A stretch of 64,000 nt of DNA, taken from Nectonema munidae (Eukaryota; Nematomorpha; Nectonematoida; Nectonematidae). Location of the stretch: contig JAUIRK010000109.1 of assembly GCA_030549495.1 (NCBI GenBank), positions 17,501-81,500 of the forward strand, in the 5' to 3' direction. The notes beneath the pieces are model-generated. The model searched no databases. It was not told where the DNA came from and saw only the letters and a list, made by a program, of their open reading frames with translations. A program made the translations under genes and the position numbers. Of the stretch, positions 26,351-37,907 are shown one piece after another; position 1 is the stretch's first letter, and each line of letters opens with the position of its first letter.

Positions 26351-27272
26351 AAAAGTTTTATTTAAGTCAATAATTGCTTGACAAAATTTTTGATTGAAGG
26401 AACTGTAGAGTAAAAATATTAAACTTAATTAATAGCGACTTCGACATGAAATACCAAATTTTGTCTCGTATTGTTTAATTCCAATAAACTCAAATCTTTG
26501 TCCTTCAATAAATTTTTGTGAAAAGTCTTGTGATGAGTGAAAATGTATATCAACACTTCAAATGCTCTTTACTTGGAATCCATTTATTTTGGTGATTTTC
26601 TTGGTTGTGCTGATGAAGCCCCTTCCTTGTCAGCGATCATGCATACTTATTTGGTAGGAATAAGATAACTTTTCATTTTCAAATTATTTTCATCTTCTAT
26701 GCTTTTATATCGATTTGGTAATTATTAACTTGTCATTTGCATTTTATCATGCATAATTCACACCACCTCTTACTTGTAAGCCAGCTATTTTCATTTATTC
26801 TCATTTTTTCACTACTACTTTTACTGTCCTACCTTTCATTCAATATTTTTTGCAGATATCGTAGAAAGTGTGTGTTAGCTATTGTTCTCCTTGTTTCTTT
26901 GTTTACTTTTTATACATCTTGAAAAACAAGCACTCAAGTAGTTTGCCTTGTGAAGAAATTTCATCTTGGGCAACTTCCCTTTCATAATTTACTTTTTCGC
27001 ATTTACAAATGCGTTTGTATCATTTAAGAATTTGGCGAAAATATTAACCAGTCATCACTACTTTTGACAATATAAATAAGGAGGACTCCTATGCTCTAAC
27101 AATCCAATGGCGCACAGCATAAGCAATCCACATTTTTGTGTGACACACTATCATTCATTGTTAGGAATCTAGCGCTTTTTTGACAAATATTTTATTACTT
27201 TACTAATAACGTTACACACATTACGTTCATGCCAGAAGTGATTACATTCATATAACAAGATAAAACTGTAAA
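26351..27272. other. No recognised feature
   Basis: AT-rich sequence. An open frame at 26737-26922 encodes a hydrophobic peptide driven by TTT/CTT codons and is probably chance. Confidence 0.4.
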
Positions 27273-27280
27273 ATCTAGTA

Positions 27281-28061
27281 CAAGGTTTCCCAACGGGGTC
27301 CACATGGACCCTAAGGGTCCATTGGGAATTTAAGGGGTCCATGGACAAAAATATAAATATTGGGGGTCCTTTTATCACAGTAAGGAGTCCATGAAGTCTT
27401 TGCCAAAAATAAAGAATATGTAAACATATCAGCATCCACTGCTTTTTGCGCTTATTTGACTAGCTATTTATGCAATATATTCTAAAATGTGTATACTAAA
27501 AAGTGTATAATAGTAAAATAAAAATCGGATATTGGAATATTTTATATGGTTTGGACATCTAATGACAATATTACTAATTTTTATCTAATCACCATGTAGG
27601 TAGCGATAACAATTTCTTAAAATGTAAAATTACTACTGACTGAGCTACGGATACCACAATATATTTATATTTATTCTTTTTGTGTAATAAGAGTTACACG
27701 TTAATTGTATAATGCAATTATTAGCGAATAGTATCTATGATCCCATGTTTAGTTTGAATGAAGTTGAGTAAAGTAATCTCTAATTACTTGGCGCTTTCAT
27801 TATCGAGGCCTGGATGTATGTCGGATTTTATTTGAAAGTCATTATCGTACATTTTTCGTTTATCTTGTTTAAGGAAGCCTCTAGATGTGAAGTTATGATT
27901 ATAATATATATTCGTTTTTTTTTTAATTTACAATTAAAATTTAAATGTTTTCCCTATTTGAATATACATATTTATACATGTCTCTTATAGATCATGGGGG
28001 TCCACAGTTAATAAGGTTATCGCTCAAAGGGTCCACATGCAAAAAAGGTTGGGAACCCCTG
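27281..28061. mobile_element. Non-autonomous hAT-type element (781 bp)
   Basis: The left end is CAAGGTTTCCCAACGGGGTC, and the inverse of the right end reads CAGGGGTTCCCAACC. Both sides continue with GTCCACATG..GACCC words. The flanks are ATCTAGTA (27273-27280) and AGCTAGTA (28062-28069), an 8-bp duplication with one mismatch. The interior is non-coding. The (C)AGGGGTTCCCAACC end is familiar from hAT MITEs of many animals. Confidence 0.8.
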
Positions 28062-28369
28062 AGCTAGTATAATATAGATATTTAACTTTGACGCATGTCT
28101 TCAGTAGAAGTATAATTTATTACAAAAGATAAAAAAAATCAACGAAATTTAGTGAACACGCATATAGGTTAGAGTCAAAAAAATCGAATTTGCGATAGAA
28201 GTTTGCAAAACATTCCAAATGGTGAGGTCACATAAAAAACTAAAATCTTCAAAGTTTTATTAACATTAAATAATATTTAGGTCTAGTACAACATAATTAA
28301 AAAAAATTCTCCTGAAAATTAAATAATATGCCTTTATAAAATCAAGGTTTCCTTTAGGGTCTTCGACCG

Positions 28370-29220
28370 GTCATCCTCCATCACCTGAACAAGGTACACT
28401 TGAGTCTGATCTCTTGTTCGACCAGCTTTCGTGAAATTTGGATGAAGGCAACGCCTCTTTCGGCTGCATCATTCACGACGTTCAAATAATCAACCCTCTG
28501 TTTTGCTTTTGCGTAGGATTCAAAGCTCTTCCAATTTGTTGAATTCTTTTCCTCGTGAAAGTCTTCTGGCAGCTGGAGGAGCGAAAAAAATTTTTTAATT
28601 TGGGAAGAGCAGAGGTCAGACAGTTTCTTTCTTTTTGGATTGGGAAGCCAGGCTCTTCGAGATGGATCCTCTCAACCCTCCACGTCCTTCATCTCATTGC
28701 CATGGCGATCTTTTCTGACGAATCTAAGTTGTCATCCAAGAGTGCAAGCCCGACGTTAACTTAGCTCATTTACCACAGATGACGGTCATTGTTTTGTATC
28801 CAATATGATTCAAGGAATGGAGGGCTTGAAGAAGCTAGAAGTCATTCCTTGCACGGAAGCAGCATTTTGAGTGTTGAGCCAGGCCCTGAAACAGACAGTC
28901 CTGCTCGATCCCGCTAAATAGACATTCTGTGCGGTATGTACTGCAGGATCATGACTCGAGTTTAGTGAGAAAATTCGAAAATTGTCCTTGAAACATCCAG
29001 ATCTTTAGGCAGTAAATTGTACGAGCCATCCAACGCGCTCGATGAACGACGCCAGGTGCCTTGAATGCTGTAAATTGATATCCAGAAGGGATGCCTTTAA
29101 GGAAAATGATCGTCAGTTGTCGAAGTTCTTTCTAGTCGTTTCGGAGATGCTTCTGTTTCAGAAGCTCTTGAGCATGCTGAATGCCAGAATTGGCCCATGA
29201 CTTGCAGAACGATCGCCAAG
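28370..29220 (-). mobile_element. Second decayed repeat-encoded protein of unrecognised class
   Basis: Minus-strand peptides, in broken frames, include KGIPSGYQFTAFKAPGVVHR, ARWMARTIYCLKIWMF, ALLDDNLDSSEKIAMAM, and QLPEDFHEEKNSTNWKSFES then YAKAKQRVDYLNVVNDAAER with GVAFIQ. I recall the series 'PGA.H.ARWMAK.IYSLKI ... VVND.AERGV.LI' from uncharacterised multicopy arthropod proteins. Their transposon class is not known to me. The copy is badly decayed. It is richer in GC (about 45% by eye) than its surroundings. Confidence 0.55.
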
Positions 29221-29615
29221 GAGAATTCAATCCAGAGCTTAATCATGTAATGATTTTAAAAAGCACTGCGAGTATACTTTTAATTTATTTTGCACTTGAA
29301 ACATGCATTTATTTTATGTGTAGTAAATATTGGCTGAATATGAATAATATTTTGATTGAAAAAATTGCTTGAAAATTATTGCAACAACGAGTATTTTGGA
29401 AATTTAATACTATACTAAAAATTAAAATGTTGATGTTGTTATTAAACTTCATAGTTGAAATACAATATGGTTAACATAATTAACCAAAATATCTTAAAAA
29501 TATAGACTTATTGTTAGAACTTATTGTTTAGGTCCTGAAAAAATGACCATGGGCGCTAATGGGCTAATATAGGTACACTATAATGGTTACGCTTAATATA
29601 AATCTCTCTAGCCTT

Positions 29616-29752
29616 CGGGTTTTTGGCCGTATCGGTTTATGGTCATATTGGATTTGGGCCGTTATGGTTTTTGGCTGTTTTGGTATGGGTCATTTTGGTT
29701 TTGTGCCATTTTGGCTTTGGGCCGTTTCGGTTTTGGGCCGTTTTGACCAGGA
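29616..29752 (+). repeat. Minisatellite, about 16-bp unit
   Basis: Roughly eight degenerate tandem copies of a unit close to TTTTGGGCCGTTTTGG. The copies differ by one to four bases and the phase slips by one or two bases in places. It is non-coding. Confidence 0.8.
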
Positions 29753-29999
29753 ACCCCAAAAACAATATATTTACATTTAGATATTTTTACAGATAACTAA
29801 CTATTCACATCACACCAATCATAAAAATAATTCAAATTAAAATTAAACAAACTTTGATTTTCAAAAAGACTTAATGTAATATCGCAGTCATTCGCATGCA
29901 TGTAAAAATTAAAGTAATTACTCTGCAAAGAAAACATCAATTACATACAAAATGGCGCCGAGAATCCCGAGAAACACCTTTATATATTTTTAAAAATTT

Positions 30000-30700
30000 A
30001 GAACAGAAACTGTTGACAAATATGTATCGTGCACGATCATGACGATAACTTTTTATAAGCTCTCTGTGGCTCATAGAGAAAAGATTATAGATTAAAATTT
30101 CCCATTGAAGTATAACTTATGTATTAAATAATAGTGATTAATAATATCAAAAGCTTTGAAAAATAAATCACTAAAAATACCGCATGTTTCATACCCTTTT
30201 TCAATGGACTCTATAACATCATTGACAAAATTATACTAACTGCGAAGTGTGTCGACCAACCACTTTGAAAAACAAACTGATGTGGGTTTAACAAATTAAA
30301 TTGATTTATATGTTAGACCATTCTAATGTGAATGATTTTTTAAACATTTTTCCCATGAACGGAAGTAAACTTAGAGGCCTAAATTGCATTTGTTTTTATT
30401 ACCGGATTTTAAAACAAGAATGGATTTGGCAATTATAAATTTATCTGGGCATTTTTGCTCAATATGCAATTTATTAAATAAAATACAAATATTTGAAAAC
30501 ATATTTGACAAGAATTTTACGAACTTTATTCGAGATATCATCCCACCCTGAAGAAGAATTAAAAGAGTTTGTTGTTATTAATATTTCATTTTCAATAATT
30601 TCATCAAAATAAAATGAATTATACAATGGAGATATTTTAAGAGTTGAAGATTCTTCACACATTCTGATTCATTTTTGCAAGTGGAGTTAAATATTGTTTG
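30000..30700 (-). mobile_element. LINE reverse transcriptase fragment (CR1/Jockey-like)
   Basis: The minus strand reads NSFNSSSGWDDISNKVRKIL, then KLHIEQKCPDKFIIAKSILV with LKSGNKNKCN, FVNDVIESIEKGYETCGIF and KAFDIINHYYLIHKLYF. These fit the start of a LINE reverse transcriptase (SSPGWD.IS..., P..FKIA...P.FKSGDK, FLD.SKAFDT.NH). Several stops and shifts are present. The 3' half is missing. Confidence 0.7.
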
Positions 30701-31039
30701 ACCTCGTCGGGGTTAAAATTAATTAATTCAGTACATTTACGATCAAGCACATTATTAATAATCTTCCAAGAGCCTTAAGTCACTTTTCATATTCGAGAGA
30801 TAAGAAGCATAATAATAGGTATTTTTTAGAAACGTGACTTCCCTGTTATACTTATTTCTAAACGGTTTAAATGGATTCCATGCTAAGGCGCTCCTATTCT
30901 TTAAATATGCACGAAAAAGTTAATGTTTGTTTCTTAATTGATTTCAACTGTGTGTCTGTCCTTTGCTAGTGTTAGAAGGACATTTTTAAGGCCACTAGTA
31001 GCTGGGTTGGCCTTAGTTAGTTTTGTACCCGGTCAAAAA

Positions 31040-31047
31040 TATAAATA
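31040..31047 (+). promoter_or_regulatory. TATA-like box
   Basis: TATAAATA lies in a slightly GC-richer non-coding stretch (30960-31250) with no recognised gene downstream. It could be a promoter within an unrecognised repeat such as a solo LTR, or chance. Confidence 0.2.
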
Positions 31048-31649
31048 GGGCCTCAACACCAACTCCTCGTATAAGCCTACTGTTATTATTCGCTCCAGAT
31101 TAGCGTGCAAGCTTAGTTGCACTTTTGCAGCTGCACGGATGAGTAGCATCGAGCCAGGAGGAGTAGCTCTTCCACCTTCTTCTAAATATCTTTCTGTATG
31201 TATACATGCCTGTGTTTATTTCGCGTCTAAATTCTTAATCATTTCACATATTCTCTACACCTGCGTTTTGTTGGACAGCTCTTTTTTATTTGAATGCGTT
31301 TTGTGTTTGTAAATAGGCTGCTTAGTCTAAATCACCGGTTCCCAAGCGGTGGATTGCAAGCCCTAAGTTGTCGCGGAGCTTTACCAGGACAGTCGCGTAA
31401 CTTTGTAAAGAGTTAATAATAATTTGTCATCATTACATTTTTTGAAACAATTTTTTTAGCATATAGGGCACGCTCGGTTTAGCTCGGTCGGCTAAACTTT
31501 CGGTTTAGCTATTTTGTCCCTTATAACCAAATTAAAATTTATACTAAATATTTTATAATAGTTTATTAAACACATCAATATAAATTTATTTAAATTAATT
31601 AAAATATAAATCTAGGTAAATTTCCATTAAAAACTTTATTCTTTTGGCC

Positions 31650-32580
31650 AAAAGTGATTTAAAATGGAAGAATACCGGTAGTTTTTTAAAAGAATTGAAT
31701 TGATATCTTCATATTTTTTATTATGTAAATCTAAAGTTTCAACATCATCTTGAGCAGACCATTGAATACATGTTTTAATATTATCAAGCCACTAATTACT
31801 TCATCGTTTCTAGGTTTTTCTATTTTTTCTTCATTGCTTTTTTCTTTGCCATATTTACTTTCTCTTTCAACAACAATATTTGTTGCAATGCTTGTAATAT
31901 TTGATTCATGTTACAAATCTACCAAACTCGTAAATGCTAAATTCTTTTTCCTCTAAAATCAACTCATCGTTTTTTAAATCTTGAAGTTTAAAAGCTTTGT
32001 TAAAACGATTTTCGATAGTATCCTCACTTACTAATTTCCAACACCTTTCGATTAAAAAATAGCTTGCGTAATAGAAATAGCCTAACATATTTAAAAAAAA
32101 TTTAAACAACTTTGATTTAAGATTTTTTTTCTGAACTTATTTTTTATCACAATTGAATAAATAATTTGCAAAAGTTTTTGCTGTCATCCAGATATTTTTT
32201 ATTATTCTCGTAAACAACTTGGAAACTCCTTATGTTTTGAAATATCTAGGTCTTTTACTTTTGCCAACAAGCAAAAGAAAAGTTCTATTAAGAATTCACC
32301 AATTATGTTTTTACTAACAATATTATTTCTTTTTTCATCTTGTTAGCTGGCATCCAAGAATCATTTGAATAAAGTTTGATCAATATTTTCAAAAGAACTT
32401 CTACTATTTTTTTCTCTCGAAAGATTATTATTATTGCGAGCAGAATTAACACCAAATGTGTTTTCATCTTTGATCAGTCTTGCATGAACACTTTTTGAGA
32501 CTTCAAGTTTTACTGAGGCATCTCTTAGACTTCTTTTTGGAAGAGATTCATATTTATTCAACAAATTAAACTTTTCTTTT
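31650..32580 (-). pseudogene. pogo/Tigger-like transposase remnant
   Basis: The minus strand begins with LNKYESLPKRSLRDASVKLE, the CENP-B/psq-type helix-turn-helix of Tigger transposases. It later shows CWKLVSEDTIENRFNKAF and QDDVETLDLHNKKYEDINS, which fit the C-terminal part (AW..VS..TI.NCF.KAGF). The DDE catalytic core between them is largely missing. The remnant lies inside the larger hAT shell. Confidence 0.6.
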
Positions 32581-32936
32581 TGTGATAAAACTTTACTTTT
32601 AGAAGTATTACTTTATTAAAAGATAAATAAAATGTACGATTTTATAAAGCCTTCCAGAAACACATGTTAATACAAAAGCTTTGCGGCAGTTTTATTGCAG
32701 AAATATAGAGATGTCCCTTTTTGTTTTATAACATCTATCTATCATTATAATCTTGCTTCGCTACTATATCTATCTGTATATTATTGCATTGATAACCCAC
32801 AATTTGTGCTATGCTGTCTTGATAACAGAGTCAATGAAGCCACCAAAACTTGAATTTCACCTTCAAAATAAGCATCCATAATACTCAAAGGGATTGGAAT
32901 TTTTTAAACAAAATGAACAATTCTCCAAATTAAAAA

Positions 32937-33185
32937 AATTGGGGGTGGGGGGGGGGTTTTTTGGGGGGGGGGGGGGTTTGTTTTTCCGGGTTTTAAAAAT
33001 TTCTCGGAAAATTTTTAAAAAAAACCCCCCACACACCAAAAAACTTTTTTTTTTAATAAGTTTTTTTTGAAAAAAAAAAAGGGTATGAAAAAAAAAAAAA
33101 CAAAAAGTATTTTTTTATATTTTTTTTGGTGAAGAAGAGGGGGGGGGGGGAAAAAAAAATTTTTTCTTTTTTTTTTTTTTTTTCC
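32937..33185. repeat. Homopolymer patch of G, T, A and C runs
   Basis: Long runs of G and T are followed by runs of A, C, T and G in a genome that otherwise has almost no G runs. No biological repeat unit is apparent. This is most likely low-quality consensus. Confidence 0.7.
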
Positions 33186-34642
33186 CCCTAACAGATGTAT
33201 GCTCATGTTTCTCAACTTTTTGCTTCTTTGAGATACATTTATTCAACAATTCAAAATTAACAAAAGTTTTTTAGTTATTAATAACAATAATATATTAAAT
33301 AATTAGATATAATAAGATATAAAATTTATGTTTTTAATTTATCTATTAATAGAGAAATCTATTTATGTATTAATTTTTTTAATTAAGCTTTTATATATAT
33401 GAAAATGTATACTTTATAAAATTTCGAAACCATTTTCCAAAGATAAGTGAAAAAACGTGACGTGATGTTTAGAAATTTTTTTATGACTGGATAGATAGGG
33501 ATGTGTGGCTATTTATAGTTGTATGTATGTTCTTCATTATTTGTTTATCAGTTGATTTGAAATCACTAAAAAATCAAGAAGCCTTTCAATAGAGTAATGT
33601 ATGTGGTGTGTAGGTACCAGCTATTCTGAGATTGAAGTAAGAGTCTTCATAAAAAATAAAAAAAATAACTGATTAGGGCAAATAGATTTACTGCTTGACT
33701 GTTATGCTGTCAGCAGTAAGACTCAATGCTTTTCTTGAGAGTTGTTTATTCTGTAAGATTTGAAAACTACAGGACTCAACGCTTGGCATTTAAATAACTA
33801 CAATAAAGACAGGAATGCTCAGTACGATGTCCTCATTTTCTACACACAAGTACATTTGTTATCAAAGGAAGCATCGTTATCGTGAGCTAGAAATGGAAAA
33901 ATTGTTTCTGAAACTTCAAAAAACAAAGATATTGTATCCCACTTCAAAAGTGAAATATGGATTAAAAATTGTTGCATATCTTGCCGAACTTTTTCTCACA
34001 AACATCTCACAAACCTAAATATGACATTTTAAGGTAAGGAAGCACGTGTTCTCCTTTGTCAAGATAGTCTTGTAGCTTCTTAAACTACCAGGCTGGCGTT
34101 GGAAAATCAATCTTGAAAACATTTCTATGTTTGAAAAACTGCGTGGATTGAAGGATGAGACTCAGGTCCATCTAAATCAGTTATTCTAAGTTAAAATTAC
34201 TAAACATCTTCAGTTATTAAGAGCTATCAGAAGAACTGTGTGCTAATTTGCATCTCAGATGAAATATAAGATGGCTTTCTGGATTTACTTCAGCATGTTG
34301 TAGTGTTAAAACGTATGTTGATATTATTATTTAAAAATTGCTTTTTTAAATAAGTTTTCATCAATCCTGTTATCTTGTTTACTAATATATAATTGCATAT
34401 TCATGAAAAAGCACGGGTTATATCTTTCTTTCCTTTTCTTTACACTACAGGCTTGCGGGGTCAGAGCGGAATTATCCGACGCAGACTTCGACTCGTACTT
34501 AAAAAACGGATTTATAAATTTTTTAGATACCGACTCCGTCTCCGCAATTTACAGAAATACGAGTGTAAAAAGCGTGGGCTTCTTATTAGCTTCTTGCGAA
34601 GGGGTCGCGAGTGTAAAAACTTCGGGAACCCCTGGTCTAAAT

Positions 34643-35350
34643 AGATGTTAAATCAGTTGAATTTATTGCCTTTATTTCAAATGCAAGTGAAAAAATGGAA
34701 CAGTTGATCAACTTATTTAATTATTGCTCTCCTCGCTTCTTTAGTGCAACAACACACTGAAATCTTTAATGTAAAGTAAACACCTGTCACTAAAGATTTG
34801 TGGTTAAGTCATATATTTTAAATGGCAATTATCTTTTATAACAGTTTCTTCAATAACAAATTATTTTAATGCGTAATAAAACTTATAAATAAAGATACAC
34901 GTCTTCGAGATCAGATTTCTTTTGTAAAAGTTTGAATAAGTTATGGGTGCCGTATGTGAGTTGGGGCTCTTGAGAAATGTCAGATTTGTCGAAGTTACCA
35001 TAATTAATTGGTTTATTGAAATATTGACAAATTTCTGTATTATTATATTGTTATTATGGTTTTATCTTTGGAAAGCAATTTTCCATCTAACGTGGAATCA
35101 CAATATGAACAAAAGTTCACGTCATGGCCACTACTACTATCTTTCTTATTTTTTCTTCATAATCTAACTCTTGTTATACACACTCTTCATCATTATGAAT
35201 TTGAAATATATTTTGCATACGTCAATGATACCTTACACCTAGGCATGCACTCAATCACAGACATAAAGACGACCACATCTCATCCTAGACGTGTACTTAT
35301 TTCCTTTTCCTCTCTTTATCTTTTCAATCATGGTAAATAGTCTCTATTAT
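34643..35350. other. No recognised feature
   Basis: AT-rich sequence with no coding or repeat structure seen. Confidence 0.4.
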
Positions 35351-36200
35351 CTACTCTTGTAGTGATAAGTGTGACGATTCTAAATGGGTAGATTTAAGGA
35401 ACTTAATTTAACTAAACTAGCCATCTTATTGAAAGTGTCAACTCGACCTTCATATTTGTTATAATCGAAAATAGTTTGAGGTTTCATTTTATCTCCGTCC
35501 TTTCAATCTCTGAAAGGTGTTGTGGCAGGACAAAACATAGATATGTAGATTCCCAAGAAGGCATGTTATGCAAATCTTTGATTTCCTCTTAATGTCCCAC
35601 AAACAGTATACGCTTGACTTTTGCTCAAGCACATATTTCATGTGACATGAATAGGGTCGCCAGACGTCTTGTTTTTCGGGGACATGTCCCGAATTTGATC
35701 ATTTTGTCCACTGTCCTGTATTGACACTTCTGGGAGACCCTTATAGTCCCGATTTTAGTTCACCATAATAATATTATATTTAACACCTTAAAAAGATTAT
35801 TCGTTGAAACTTTGTATGTGATTATAATTCATAGCTGCATCTTTTTCTTGAGGGACAATCCACCATATCTTAATCTTAATTTTTTACCCTTAGTTGCTTG
35901 TTTTTCTCTGTATGTTGTGTATGTTTGTATAGGTGTGTGTCTGTGTATGTTTGAAATGTTTTAGTTTTTAGTTGACTTTATTAAATTTTTTAAATTTATT
36001 TGCCTTATATATATATATATATGTTTTGTTGTTCCTGTTTTTAATCGCAGTGTTAATGTTTTGTAGTGAGTACTTCTACTTTCCTTTCTATCATTCAGAT
36101 TTTCCCTGCACCGTTGGCGTCACTGTTGGAGTGTTTTTCTTTCATTAACTAAAGTGTGTTATTACTATTTCCCACCGCCTACTTCTTTTTGAACTTCCAA

Positions 36201-36413
36201 GATGCCAAAACGTAAGTGTAAATTTCGTGATGAATATTCCAGCGAATGGACATTTAGCAAACAAGCTGTCTTGAAACAAACTGTCGTTTATGTCACTGCA
36301 CTTTCAGTATTGAAAATGGTGAGAAGAATGATATCAAGAGACCAATAGATTCAACAAAGCACAAAGGTTGCATTTCCTCCACTTCAAAAAAAAAAAAAAA
36401 AAAAAAAAACTTT

Positions 36414-36446
<33 letters not shown>

Positions 36447-36468
36447 TAAAAGCCCGAAAAAAGGCCCC

Positions 36469-36509
<41 letters not shown>

Positions 36510-37907
36510 TATTGTGAAAATATTATCACCACAAAATTTTTTTTTTTTATTAAAATTAAAACAAAATTTTAAATTATAAAAAAAAATGGAAAAATTAAAA
36601 AAGTGGGGGCCCATACTTTTTTGGGGAGATTGTTATATAAATAAATATTTTCTTTTTTTAAAAAAAAAAAAAATAAAAAATTTTTTTTACTAGCTTCCTG
36701 ATAAAGTTGTTTCGAGTAAAATCCCTTCCAAATTAGACCCCGAAAACTATAACAAACTTCTGCAGAGAGAGCCTTGTTGAGTTAGAACTAGATATGAAGA
36801 AATGCATAGCTTTTTGTGGAGATAACACTAATACTAATTTTGGTGGGTGTTTACGCAAAGGCACAAATAATGACTTTTCAAAATTAAAGGAAAGCATGAA
36901 TGAATCAATGGAAGGTGTTGGATGTCCAGCCCATATTCTGCACAATGCTGTTCATACCGCGGCTAATGTTTGAAGTAATTGTTTTTAAGTTGTTTCATAC
37001 TTCAGTATTTATACTGTTCGAACTGAGAAGCTAAAAGATTTCTGCGAGTTTGTTGGTGTTCAGTATGCCTCAGTTCTCTCACATTCTAAAACTCGTTGGC
37101 TGAGAGAATCCTAAGGTTATTTGAAGCACTTAAATCCTTCTTTGCTTCTGAAGAAAAGGCCCCCAAAATTCTTTTAGATTTTTTTGATAATCCTCTGAGC
37201 GAAGCTTACTTGTATTTTATTCGCAGCCTTGAGTATGTTTTTAGCAGCAGGATTATGAAGAGAGAAAAGAGAGGAAAGAGACAGCGTTATTGGAGTTCTT
37301 GGCTGCCTAAAAAAGTGTTAAGGGTTGCCTTAACAATGATAATGTCACATCTCAGGAGAAGAAGAAATTCCAGCTTGAAGTGGATAACTACTACGTCACT
37401 TGCCATGACTATCTTAAGAAATGGGTTTCATCTTTAGAAAGTTTTGAGTTTTTCATGGATGTTATTAGATACTTTTCCAGCATGGGGACACGTACAATCG
37501 TCTTGTCTAGTGTTAAAAAACAAAGGCATTAAAATTGACGGCAACATGATTTTTGTCAATGGTCAGCATTTAAAAAACTGCTTGTTAAACAGATGGAGAT
37601 CAAACCTGATGAATGGAAGACTAAGCTATGCCATGAAAGATGGAGTTGTATCCTTCACATGATGGAATTTCAAGAACAATATTCTGAGATGTTAATTTTG
37701 TGCCAGTACTTATTTAGCATTCCAGCTCATAATGCTAATATTGAGCGTGTATTCTCACGCATGAATATCCAATGGACTCATGAGAGGAACAAGTTGGATG
37801 TGGGGTCTGTAGGTGGGCTCCTTTATTATTCTCAAATTTGCACAAAATGTCTTTTTTTGAAAAAGCCATATATGGGGTATTTTTTATATGGGAATCGTTT
37901 TTTTTGA
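36201..37907 (+). pseudogene. hAT transposase, broken
   Basis: The start MPKRKCKFRDEYSSEWTF resembles the N-terminus of BED-finger hAT proteins. From 36790 follow CIAFCGDNTNTNFGGCLRKG and ESMEGVGCPAHILHNAVHTA, the catalytic-domain segment AFCADNTNTNFGG...CGAHI.HN. Later FFDNPLSEAYLYFIRSL appears, and then LCQYLFSIPAHNANIERVFS with the dimerisation motif. The pieces lie in different frames. A homopolymer patch replaces about 300 bp of expected coding sequence after residue ~60. Confidence 0.85.
36386..36675. repeat. Homopolymer patch within the hAT
   Basis: Long A runs, then T runs, then mixed A/T with short G and C runs, lie in the position where transposase coding would be expected. It resembles the patch at 32937 and is probably a consensus artefact, though a true expansion cannot be excluded. 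Confidence 0.65.

Larger units (their letters stand above)
31333..34634. mobile_element. Large hAT-type shell, 3.3 kb
   Basis: The left end is CACCGGTTCCCAAGCGG, and the inverse of the right end reads CAGGGGTTCCCGAAG. Perfect 8-bp duplications GTCTAAAT flank it (31325-31332 and 34635-34642). Both subterminal parts carry GTCGCG words. The interior holds a pogo-like remnant on the minus strand (31650-32580) and a homopolymer patch (32937-33185). At 33800-34330 there is possibly remnant transposase sequence too decayed to assign. Confidence 0.75.

Noticed and set aside
26737-26922. Hydrophobic 61-codon frame that could be a membrane peptide
   Set aside because: Leu/Ser/Phe content is what T-rich DNA gives by chance. 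No splice or promoter context.
33015-33215. Lys/Phe-rich open frame
   Set aside because: Entirely within the homopolymer patch, so an artefact of A and T runs.
34393-34651. Frame starting with a signal-peptide-like Leu-rich stretch
   Set aside because: It runs into the right end of the hAT shell, whose terminal repeat it partly encodes. No family match.
36417-36614. Phe/Lys-rich open frame
   Set aside because: Also a translation of homopolymer runs.
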